This document shows, in pieces, positions 1 to 9,191 of a DNA stretch of 64,000 nt. The stretch's first letter is position 1. Each line of letters opens with the position of its first letter. A program made the translations under genes and the position numbers. This DNA comes from Lepisosteus oculatus (lineage: Eukaryota > Chordata > Actinopteri > Semionotiformes > Lepisosteidae). The notes beneath the pieces are model-generated. The model was not told where the DNA came from. It was given only the letters and a program-made list of their open reading frames with translations, and did no database searches. The DNA is taken from positions 41,610,490 to 41,674,489 of the forward strand of contig NC_090709.1 of the NCBI RefSeq assembly GCF_040954835.1. Reading direction: 5' to 3'.

Positions 1-632
1 GGTGTGTGAGTGTGTGTGTGTGTCCTGTGATGGACTGGTGTCCTGTCCAGGGTGTGTGAGTGTGTGTGTGTGTCCTGTGATGGACTGGTGTCCTGTCCAG
101 GGTGTGTGAGTGTGTGTGTGTGTCCTGTGATGGACTGGTGTCCTGTCCAGGGTGTGTGAGTGTGTGTGTGTGTCCTGTGATGGACTGGTGTCCTGTCCAG
201 GGTGTGTGAGTGTGTGTGTGTGTCCTGTGATGGACTGGTGTCCTGTCCAGGGTGTGTGAGTGTGTGTGTGTGTCCTGTGATGGACTGGTGTCCTGTCCAG
301 GGTGTGTGAGTGTGTGTGTGTGTCCTGTGATGGACTGGTGTCCTGTCCAGGGTGTGTGAGTGTGTGTGTGTGTCCTGTGATGGACTGGTGTCCTGTCCAG
401 GGTGTGTTTCTTGTGATGGACTGCTGTCCTGTCGAGGGTGTGTGAGTGTGTGTGTGTCCTGTGATGGACTGCTGTCCTGTCCAGGGTGTGTGTGAGTGTG
501 TGTGTGTGTGTGTGTCCTGTGATGGACTGGTGTCCTGTCCAGGGTGTGTGTGAGTGTGTGTGTGTGTCCTGTGATGGACTGGTGTCCTGTCCAGGGCGTG
601 TGTGTGTCCTGTGATGGACTGCTGTCCTGTTT
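1..632. repeat. Family A minisatellite, TG strand up (bag6 intron)
   Basis: About twelve head-to-tail copies of a unit near 50 bp, each with tgatggactggtgtcctgtc followed by a variable (TG)n stretch. The array runs off the left edge of the window and ends at 632, where unique intron sequence begins. Copies are nearly identical on the left and diverge to the right. It lies in the bag6 intron downstream of the exon at 822-939. Confidence 0.95.
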
Positions 633-821
633 TATTCGATTTCTACCGCACTAATTGTTACGTATCCTTCAATTTTGCGATCGTTAACCCCCTCTCCAGG
701 TGAGCTCGTTGAAAAGACGTTTGAATCGCCCATAGCTCCTGCTGCCACCTGAATAATAGACGTGATGATGATGATGATGATTATTATTACGAATACCACC
801 AGCCCATCGAGCTGCTCTCAC

Positions 822-2444
822 CGTACTCCTGGAGCCTGCGGTCGTCCTGCAGCACCCGGCCCTGGTAGATGAGCCTCTGTTTGTCCGCTGGGATGCCCAC
901 GGAGCTGGAGATGTGCTCCTTGAACTCCTTCACGGTGATCTGGCTCGGACAGAGACGGGGAGATGGGGAGACGGGGAGGGGGGGCGGGGGTTAAGAGGCG
1001 GAGTTGTTGATCTGGCCGCGCCGCCGCTCCGTCGGCCAGGGTAAGAACGCTGGCTGAATTGACACACACACTCACACACCCTGGACAGGACAGCAGTCCA
1101 TCACAGGACACACACACACACTCACACACCCTGGACAGGACAGCAGTCCATCACAGGACACACACACACTCACACACCCTGGACAGGACAGCAGTCCATC
1201 ACAGGACACACACACACTCACACACCCTGGACAGGACAGCAGTCCATCACAGGACACACACACACTCACACACCCTGGACAGGACAGCAGTCCATCACAG
1301 GACACACACACACTCACACACCCTGGACAGGACACCAGTCCATCACAGGACACACACACACTCACACACCCTGGACAGGACACCAGTCCATCACAGGACA
1401 CACACACACACTCACACACCCTGGACAGGACAGCAGTCCATCACAGGACAAACACACACACTCACACACCCTGGACGGGACAGCAGTCCATCACAGGACA
1501 CACACACACACTCACACACCCTGGACGGGACAGCAGTCCATCACAGGACACACACACACTCACACACCCTGGACAGGACAGCAGTCCATCACAGGACACA
1601 CACACACTCACACACCCTGGACAGGACAGCAGTCCATCACAGGACAAACACACACACTCACACACCCTGGACAGGACAGCAGTCCATCACAGGACACACA
1701 CACACTCACACACCCTGGACAGGACAGCAGTCCATCACAGGACACACACACACTCACACACCCTGGACAGGACAGCAGTCCATCACAGGACACACACACA
1801 CTCACACACCCTGGACAGGACAGCAGTCCATCACAGGACACACACACACTCACACACCCTGGACAGGACAGCAGTCCATCACAGGACACACACACACTCA
1901 CACACCCTGGACAGGACAGCAGTCCATCACAGGACACACACACACTCACACACCCTGGACAGGACAGCAGTCCATCACAGGACACACACACACACTCACA
2001 CACCCTGGACAGGACAGCAGTCCATCACAGGACACACACACACTCACACACCCTGGACAGGACAGCAGTCCATCACAGGACAAACACACACACTCACACA
2101 CCCTGGACAGGACACCAGTCCATCACAGGACACACACACACTCACACACCCTGGACAGGACAGCAGTCCATCACAGGACACACACACACACTCACACACC
2201 CTGGACAGGACACCAGTCCATCACAGGACACACTCTGTCCATCCACTCGTGCGCACACACTCGTGCGCACACACTCGTGCGCACACACAGGCTGTGAGCT
2301 TCGCTGGCGTTTCCCCCCCAACAGCAGAGTGCAGGACCCCCCCTCCGGAGTCCAGCCTGGGCTCACCTCTCCTGACACGCTGTAGCTGCGGCTCTGAGAG
2401 TCCAGCGTCTTGACCGTCACGTCGATGTTCCCCGGCTCCCCCAT
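822..2444 (-). CDS. bag6: BAG6 (BAT3/Scythe) 5' end, partial: ubiquitin-like domain
   Basis: BAG6 is a chaperone holdase of the BAG6-UBL4A-GET4 complex. It handles tail-anchored and mislocalised proteins and routes defective ones to the proteasome. Two minus-strand coding exons are visible. The first runs 2450-2367: acceptor CAG, start codon 2444-2442 in context GGCAGGATGG, then 26 codons ([20 protein letters not shown]...) and donor GTGAGC, phase 0. The second runs 939-822: 39 codons plus one base, ending [18 protein letters not shown] and donor GTGAGA. Joined, they give the N-terminal ubiquitin-like domain; [15 protein letters not shown] and [14 protein letters not shown] match mammalian BAG6 as I recall it. 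The rest of this large gene lies beyond the left edge. The intron between the exons is a family A array. The head-to-head position with apom is as in the human MHC class III region. Identity is secure; full structure is not visible. Confidence 0.93.
1060..2232. repeat. Family A minisatellite, CA strand up (bag6 intron)
   Basis: About 24 copies of the 48-50 bp unit with core CTGGACAGGACACCAGTCC and a (CA)n spacer. Most copies read cagcag or caccag at one variable site. It fills the intron between the two bag6 coding exons. A 412-codon open frame on the plus strand comes from the repeat and is not a gene. A short (cgcacacactcgtg)n run follows to 2290. Confidence 0.95.
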
Positions 2445-2475
2445 CCTGCCCTGCGCGGGGGGGGGAAACAGTAAG

Positions 2476-2916
2476 AGCACTGACCCCTCCAGGACCAGGA
2501 CTGGACACACACACACACACACACACACTGACCCCTCCAGGACCAGGACTGGACACACACACACACACACACACTGACCCCTCCAGGACCAGGACTGGAC
2601 ACACACACACACACACACACTGACCCCTCCAGGACCAGGACTGGACAGCCCTGCTTTAAAGACCCCTGGAGACTCTGCAGACACACACACACACACTGAC
2701 CCCTCCAGGACCAGGACTGGACAGCCCTGCTTTAAAGACCCCTGGAGACTCTGCAGACACACACACTGACCCCTCCAGGACCAGGACTGGGCAGCCCTGC
2801 TTTAAAGACCCCTGGAGACTCTGCAGACACACACACACACACTGACCCCTCCAGGACCAGGACTGGACAGCCCTGCTTTAAAGACCCCTGGAGACTCTGC
2901 AGACACACACACACAG
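2476..2916. repeat. Family B minisatellite (bag6 5' intron)
   Basis: Tandem units of about 76 bp: the near-palindrome TCCAGGACCAGGACTGGACA, then ccctgctttaaagacccctgg, agactctgcagac and a (CA)n tract. The first three copies are short, lacking the middle part. The same family recurs at 18.8, 26.5 and 50.5 kb. Confidence 0.93.
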
Positions 2917-2939
2917 TTAAATTACACGAAACATAACAG

Positions 2940-3698
2940 GGGTCTGTGACCTCTGGTCCAGTCAGTCCAGGGGTCTGTGTCCCCGGTCCAGTCAGTCCAG
3001 GGGGTCTGTGTCCCCGGTCCAGTCAGTCCAGGGGGTCTGTGTCCCCGGTCCAGTCAGTCCGGGGGGTCTGTGTCCCCGGTCCAGTCAGTCCGGGGGGTCT
3101 GTGTCCCCGGTCCAGTCAGTCCGGGGGGTCTGTGTCCCCGGTCCAGTCAGTCCGGGGGTCTGTGTCCCCGGTCCAGTCAGTCCGGGGGGTCTGTGTCCCC
3201 GGTCCAGTCAGTCCGGGGGTCTGTGTCCCCGGTCCAGTCAGTCCGGGGGGTCTGTGACCTCTGGTCCAGTCAGTCCGGGGGGTCTGTGACCTCTGGTCCA
3301 GTCAGTCCAGGAGGTCTGTGTCCCTGGTCCAGTCAGTCCGGGGGTCTGTGACCTCTGGTCCAGTCAGTCCGGGGGTCTGTGACCTCTGGTCCAGTCAGTC
3401 CGGGGGTCTGTGACCTCTGGTCCAGTCAGTCCGGGGGTCTGTGACCTCTGGTCCAGTCAGTCCGGGGGTCTGTGACCTCTGGTCCAGTCAGTCCGGGGGT
3501 CTGTGACCTCTGGTCCAGTCAGTCCAGGGGGTCTGTGACCTCTGGTCCAGTCAGTCCAGGGGGTCTGTGACCTCTGGTCCAGTCAGCCCGGGGGTCTGTG
3601 ACCTCTGGTCCAGTCAGCCCGGGGGGTCTGTGTCCCTGGTCCAGTCCGTCCGGGGGGTCTGTGACCTCTGGTCCAGTCAGTCCGGGGGTCTGTGTCCC
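2940..3698. repeat. Family C minisatellite
   Basis: About 24 copies of a 30-32 bp unit with core GGTCCAGTCAGTCC, alternating tgtgtcccc and tgtgacctct variants in blocks. It continues at 3699-3780 into a non-repeated stretch (cctggagagccctcatctag...) resembling a dispersed fish repeat, which may be the seed. The same family appears at 5.75-6.5 kb. Confidence 0.93.
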
Positions 3699-3779
3699 TG
3701 GTCCTGGAGAGCCCTCATCTAGTAGCTCCGACAGGTCACCACGCATCACTCCCAGACCGGCAGCTGGCAGTTAGGAAAT

Positions 3780-5420
3780 GCGGGCTCAATGTCGCTTAAA
3801 CTCATCAACGGCTCAAACCCCGCGCCCTCCTAGCGATCGATCGGACGACGCTAACTTCCCGCCTCGCCAGCCGCCCCCCAGAAAGCCAGGTACTCACCTC
3901 CACAGACTACAGGGGGACCGCCAACTGACTTGAGACAGCGGCCCGAAGACAGATCCAGAAATAAACCCGCACCAACAAGTGCCGCCGCCCCCCCGTCTCC
4001 CGTCTCTGTTGAAACCCCAGTCTATTTTTATTTTATTCCAACAGAAACAGGCTGAATCACATCGACACGGCCGGGTCCGGCGGATGGGAACACCCACTGA
4101 TCGGATCGCGACGGCCCAGAGGGCAACCCGTTCAGACCCCCTCGTCCCCCGTCACGTACACGGGTGGGTGGGGGAGCTCAGCGAGGCACAGGCCGGCAGG
4201 AACCGCCGATCGACGGAGCGGCTCCATCATAATTTGGAGGCGGTAGCGGTGGCTCAGGATCTCTGCGCCTGGGGCTGGGAGGGGTTTGCCGGTTCGAATC
4301 CCGCGGCCGGCAGAGGAATCCTACTCCGTTGGGGTCTCCCCCTGAGCGAGGCCCTGAACCCCAGCTGCTCCAGGGGGCGCCGTAGAAATGGCCGACCCTG
4401 CGCTCTGACCCCCAGCTTCTCTCTCTCCCTGTCTGTGTGTCTCCTGGAGAGCCAGCTGGGGTCTGCGACAAGACCGATTCCTCATGCCAGACATTGAATA
4501 GAGTTAAAGTGATGATGTTATGTTAATAAAATCCGTCCCTGACCTCACCGGGGGGGACCTGTCCAATACACCTCGTAACTCCAGATCCCCCCCGAACACA
4601 CACACACCCCGATCCCCGAGTGACTGCGAGACACTGAGGGGAGTGGAGGGGGGGGACACGACACGTTTCGGCCCTTCAAAATAAAAATAAAAATAAAAAT
4701 AAAAACAACAGCCCGGCGCTTCTCCGATCGAGCCCAACCGCCCCGCCCCGGCTCGGCTCGGCGGCGGTGATGTGGGGGGGTTGTGCGTCGTGTCTCTCCG
4801 CGCCGCTGGGTTAAAAAACCGGGCCGCTTTGGAGATCTGTGCGGGTTGGGAAAAAAAAAAAAACACACACACACAAAAACCCCCCATCTCGACTCCCCGC
4901 CGCCCGGGGGAGAAAGACTCACCCCCTCTCCGGCGGTCCGGACGCGAACAAGCCGGCCTGTTTCTCCGGGAAACGACCGAGAAGACACCGGGATATCGCC
5001 GCCGCCGCCGCCGCGCTCTGCTTCCGTCCCTATCCGCCGGTCACCGACTTCACTCGCCGGGTTTTGTTTCTATTAGTTGTTTGTTTGTTTTTTTTCCTTT
5101 CACGATTAATTAAGTCAGCCGTCCCCTCTCTCTCTCTCTCTCTCTCGCTCGCTCTTTCAGGACCCCGGGAACTTCCTGGAAACAGGCCGGGGCCGGGCTG
5201 TCCTCGGCGAGCGCCTGTATGTGTGTGTGTGTTTTTTTTTAAGTGTGCCGACCCCCCCGCGGTGCCGTCCGCGCTTAAGAGCCTCTCTTGCTCATTTGAG
5301 AAGTTGTACCCGCTTCCTCGTGTCTGTGTCACTGAAAGGCGGCCTTGCCGATCGGCGCCGCGCAGCTGCTGCCTGTTAAGGCCGCATTTAGGATCAGGCG
5401 AGCCGCGGGCACCAGCCAGG
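3780..5420 (-). promoter_or_regulatory. bag6: CpG-rich region, probable bag6 promoter and 5'UTR exon(s)
   Basis: CpG-dense sequence upstream of the bag6 start exon. Two good minus-strand splice donors could end non-coding first exons: one at 3898 (CTGTGGAG then GTGAGTACC) and one at 4923 (GAGAGGGG then GTGAGTCTT). Either could splice to the acceptor at 2451. Simple repeats include (AAAAT)n at 4677-4704 and a (CT)n run at 5127-5147. A tRNA-derived SINE is embedded. No TATA box was seen. The promoter role is inferred from position and base composition. Confidence 0.5.
4236..4520 (+). mobile_element. tRNA-derived SINE
   Basis: The head has pol III promoter boxes: an A-box-like GGTGGCTCAGG near 4248 and a perfect B box GGTTCGAATCC at 4291-4301. 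The body follows (cctactccgttggggtctcc, ...ctgaaccccagctgctcc), and the tail reads ctggagagccagctggggtc ... taaagtgatgatgtt. The tail is shared with the fragment at 10.2 kb. The layout resembles fish V-SINE type elements; exact family not determined. Confidence 0.8.
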
Positions 5421-5574
5421 CTACCGTAATGTCTGGCATACCGCCGACCACCGTGTTGGCCTTTCTCCGCGATTTACCGTAAACCCTACAGTAAAAGCGT
5501 GTCAACAAGACCAAATCCAAGCGCCCCCTATGCTTGCTCGCTCGCTCGCTCGCTGCAGGGGCTGATGACGGCGA

Positions 5575-5735
5575 AATTTACACAGAGGGTGGTAGGGGTG
5601 GGGAACAAACTGCCCAGCCCTGTGGTTGAAGCCGATACCCTGGCTTCTCTCCAGACACAGCTGGACGAGCTCCTCCAGTCAGGACAGGAAGCTATACTTT
5701 ACACTAAGGGTGGCGGGGGCAGGGAACACAGGACC
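5575..5735 (+). mobile_element. Family D single unit (LINE-3'-end-like fragment)
   Basis: One copy of the family D sequence, without tandem expansion. The plus-strand frame reads [19 protein letters not shown] then a QTQLDELL segment. This resembles the C-terminal end of CR1/L2-type LINE reverse transcriptases (R-V-x-x-W-N-x-L-P). This copy keeps GGTAGGGGTGGGGAACAAAC and may be close to the ancestral form. LINE origin is an inference from memory. Confidence 0.55.
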
Positions 5736-5744
5736 CATATATTA

Positions 5745-6497
5745 CAGGGGTCTGTGACCCTGGTCCAGTCAGTCCAGGGGTCTGTGACTCTGGTCCAGTC
5801 AGTCCTGGGGTCTGTGTCCCTGGTCCCATCAGTCCAGGGGTCTGTGACTCTGGTCCAGTCAGTCCAGGGCTCTGTGACCTCTGGTCCAGTCAGACCAGGG
5901 GTCTGTGACTCTGGTCCAGTCAGTCCAGGGGTCTGTGACTCTGGTCCAGTCAGTCCGGGGGTCTGTGACTCTGGCCCAGTCAGTCCGGGGGTCTGTGACC
6001 CTGGTCCAGTCAGTCCAGGGGTCTGTGTCCCCGGTCCAGTCAGTCCAGGGGTCTGTGTCCCCCGGTCCAGTCAGTCCAGGGGTCTGTGACTCTGGTCCAG
6101 TCAGTCCAGGGGTCTGTGTCCCCGGTCCAGTCAGTCCAGGGGTCTGTGACTCTGGTCCAGTCAGTCCAGGGGTCTGTGTTCCCGGTCCAGTCAGTCCAGG
6201 GGTCTGTGTCCCCCGGTCCAGTCAGTCCAGGGGTCTGTGTCCCCCGGTCCAGTCAGTCCAGGGGTCTGTGACTCTGGTCCAGTCAGTCCAGGGGTCTGTG
6301 TCCCTGGTCCAGTCAGTCCAGGGGTCTGTGACTCTGGTCCAGTCAGTCCAGGGGTCTGTGACTCTGGTCCAGTCAGTCCAGGGGTCTGTGTCCCCGGTCC
6401 AGTCAGTCCAGGGGTCTGTGTTCCCGGTCCAGTCAGTCCAGGGGTCTGTGACTCTGGTCCAGTCAGTCCAGGGGTCTGTGACTGTGGTCCAGTTGTA
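5745..6497. repeat. Family C minisatellite, second array
   Basis: About 24 copies of the 31 bp unit with core GGTCCAGTCAGTCCAGGGG, same orientation as the array at 2.9-3.7 kb but mostly tgtgactct and tgtgtccc(c) variants. It starts directly after the family D fragment. Confidence 0.93.
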
Positions 6498-6888
6498 ACT
6501 GCAGGGAAACGAGCAGATTCGACACAGCCACAGCGCCATCTACTGGACCAGGGCCCTCTCCACACTCAAGAACTTGGGGATCGTTCCTCAGGAGGCACCA
6601 GACTCCGGGAGAACAGAGTGTACCGCAGGGAGAACCGCAGGTGTGCTCTCATCAGAGAGGGCAAAGAAACAGGAAAACAGGTCCCCCCCACTAGACAGTA
6701 GCTCCTGACACAGCGGGTTGGGGAAACAAGGTTGTTTTTAATCAACCGAGACGGAGAAAACTGTTTGTGCGCAGTTTCTTTCTGTTTCCAGGATGTGAGC
6801 TTTTGTTTGTTTGCGTGGAGTTTGGAACAGTAAATAAAAGCACACAGAGTGAGTGGAGTAGGTCTCTCAGATCCTGGAATACGAGTGG
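6498..6888. other. Unique intergenic sequence, no gene seen
   Basis: Non-repetitive sequence between two arrays. No exon with splice sites and no recognisable protein was found on either strand. Confidence 0.5.
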
Positions 6889-8110
6889 ATGGATTTGTGT
6901 GTGGGGTCTGTGTGTGGTGTGTGTGTGTGTGGGGGGGGGTCTGTCAGTGTGTGTGAATTTGTGCGTGAAGTTTGTGTGTGTGAATTTGTGTGTTGGGTCT
7001 GTGTCTGTGGGATCTGTCATTGTGTGTGTGGATTTGTGTGTGGGGTTTGTGTGTATGGATTCATGTGTAGGGTCTGTGTGTGTGTGTGGATTTGTGAGTG
7101 AGGTTTGTGTGTATGAATTTGTGTGTGGGGTCTGTGTGTGTGGGATCTGTCATTGTGTGTGTGGATTTGTGTGTGGGGTTTGTGTGTGTGTGTGGATTTG
7201 TGTGTGGGGTTTGTGGATGTGTGTGTGTGTTGATCCAGGCTGTGTGAGTGTGTGGTGTGGATTTCTGTGTGTGTGTTGATTCAGGTGTGTGAGTGTGTGG
7301 TGTGGATTACTGTGTGTGTGTGTTGATTCAGGTGTGTGAGTGTGTGTGGATTTCTGTATGTGTGTGTTGATTCAGGTGAGTGTGTGTGGATTTCTGTGTG
7401 TGTCTAGTCAGGTTTGTGTGAGTTTGGATATCTGTGTGTGTGTTGATTAAGGTTTGTGAGTGTGTGTGGATTTCTGTGTGTGTGTTGATTCAGGTGTGTG
7501 AGTGTGTGGTGTGGATTACTGTGTGTGTGTTGATTCAGGTGTGTGAGTGTGTGTGGATTTCTGTATGTGTGTGTTGATTCAGGTGAGTGAGTGTGTGTGG
7601 ATTTCTGTGTGTGTCTTGTCAGGTTTGTGTGAGTTTGGATATCTGTGTGTGTGTGTTGATTAAGGTTTGTGATTGTGTGTGGATTTCTGTGTGTGTGTGT
7701 GTTGACTCAGGTGTGTGAGTGTGTGGTGTGGATTTCTGTGTGTGTGTGTTGATTCAGGCGTGTGAGTGTGTGTGGATTTCTGTGTGTGTGTTGATTCAGG
7801 TGTGTGAGTGTGTGTGGAGTTCTGTGTGTGTGTGTTGATCCAGGCTGTGTGAGTGTGTGGTGTGGATTTCTGTGTGTGTGTGTTGATTCAGGCGTGTGAG
7901 TGTGTGTGGATTTCTGTGTGTGTGTTGATTCAGGCGTGTGAGTGTGTGTGGAGTTCTGTGTGTGTGTTGATTCAGGTGTGTGAGTGTGTGTGGAGTTCTG
8001 TGTGTGTGTGTTGATCCAGGCTGTGTGAGTGTGTGGTGTGGAGTTCTGTGTGTGTGTGTGTGTGTTGATCGAGGCTGTGTGAGTTTGTGGTGTGGATTTC
8101 TGTGGGAATC
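6889..8110. repeat. TG-rich degenerate minisatellite
   Basis: Irregular units of roughly 45-60 bp built from tgtgtgttgattcaggtgtg, gagtgtgtgtggatttctg and (TG)n. The left third (6889-7230) uses gtgtggatttgtgtgtgggg units. Long frames here are Cys/Val- or Thr/His-rich repeat artefacts. A further (TG)n lies at 8246-8270. Confidence 0.9.
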
Positions 8111-8324
8111 TGTTCAACTGTGTGTGTTTCTGTGACGCAACCTTCTTGTGTGGACACATGCAAGAACACACACCTCCCCCGCAGGGCAGCAGAGCAAACT
8201 GACCTCTTCTGTGTCCTTGCAGACTGACCCTCCTCCCCTGCTATCTGTGTGTGTGTGTGTGTGTGTGTGAGCCTCTGTCCTTGAGCAGAAATACTCCAGA
8301 GGCAGGTATTGAACAAACTGGAGG

Positions 8325-8862
8325 GAGCTAATAATTCATAATAATTCCTTACACTTATATAGCGCCTTGCTGGACCCTCCCCTCGGAGCTCTTCCCGGGT
8401 CAGGGGGATCCCCTCCAGCCCCCCCAGTGTGCAGCCCCCCCCTGGATGATGCTCCAGTCCGCTCAGCACACAGCAGCTCTCAGTGGGGAGGAGAGCAGAG
8501 GGATGGAGCCAGTTCAGAGAGGGGGGGTGATTAGGAGGCCATGATGGGTCAAGACCAGGACACTGGGGTAACACCCCTACTCTTCTCCAGAGACACCCCG
8601 GGATTGTTAATGAGCACAGAGAGTCAGGACCTCGGTTTGACGGCGCCTGTTTACAGTCCAGTGTCCCCCGTCACTATACTGGGGCATCAGGACCCACACA
8701 GACCGCAGGGTGAGAGCGCCCCCTGCTGGCCCCACTCACACCTCTCCCAGCAGCCTCAGTTTTTCCCAGGAGTCTCCCCTCCAGGTACTGGCCAGGCTCC
8801 CACCTGCTGGGGCTCCAGTGTTGGGGGGGGCTGCCAGCTGGGAGCTGCAGGGCTGAGAGGGC
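8325..8862 (-). mobile_element. 5S rRNA-derived SINE, near full length
   Basis: The right end (about 8755-8855) reads like the reverse complement of 5S rRNA: cccaggagtctcccctccag and gtactggccaggctcccacc correspond to the 5S segment around CTGGGAGACCGCC and the TACTTGGATGG arm. The SINE therefore runs on the minus strand with a 5S head, as in fish SINE3-type elements. The body extends left to taataattccttacacttat and tatagcgccttgctggaccc. Related copies lie at 18.1, 40.2, 44.15, 44.4 and 62.9 kb. The 5S part is diverged and is not a functional 5S gene. Confidence 0.8.
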
Positions 8863-8866
8863 CGCC

Positions 8867-8897
8867 GGTTAATAATTAATAAGAGTTAACGATTACT
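8867..8897 (+). promoter_or_regulatory. apom: Putative HNF1 binding sites upstream of apom
   Basis: GGTTAATAATTAATA at 8867-8881 matches the HNF1 consensus GGTTAATNATTAAC almost fully. GTTAACGATTACT at 8885-8897 is a weaker second site. Human and mouse APOM promoters are known to depend on HNF1A in liver and kidney. The sites lie about 310 bp before the apom start codon, right at the edge of a 5S-derived SINE. Binding is inferred. Confidence 0.6.
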
Positions 8898-9191
8898 GCC
8901 CCGAGCTGGGAGGGCAAAGGGCTGTGGGGCAGACGCAGCAGAGAGCTCAGAGGAGCAGGACGCCGGAGACCCGAAGCCGGACGGGAGCCCCCCCAAGAAT
9001 CGCGACCCCCGCAACCCCCAGAAACAAAAACCCCGAGGTTCGATACAGAGAGAGAGAGAGGGGGCAGGTGGGAAGGGAGCGGGGACACCGTCTTCAGTGC
9101 CGCGCTCGGAGCGCGCGCCGGCGCACGCACACCCGCGCGCACGCGTGACCAGCCACCCGGGGGGGGGGAGGGCGCGCCGCCCGCCGCGCGC

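Noticed and set aside
1059-2297. 412-codon open frame, Thr/His-rich
   Set aside because: It is the family A repeat read in one frame; bag6 exons lie on the other strand on both sides, and the array is intronic.
3979-4497. 172-codon plus-strand frame
   Set aside because: It covers bag6 upstream DNA and a SINE; no homology.
8755-8855. Functional 5S rRNA gene
   Set aside because: Only the reverse complement of a diverged 5S sequence, joined to a dispersed body; it is a SINE head.
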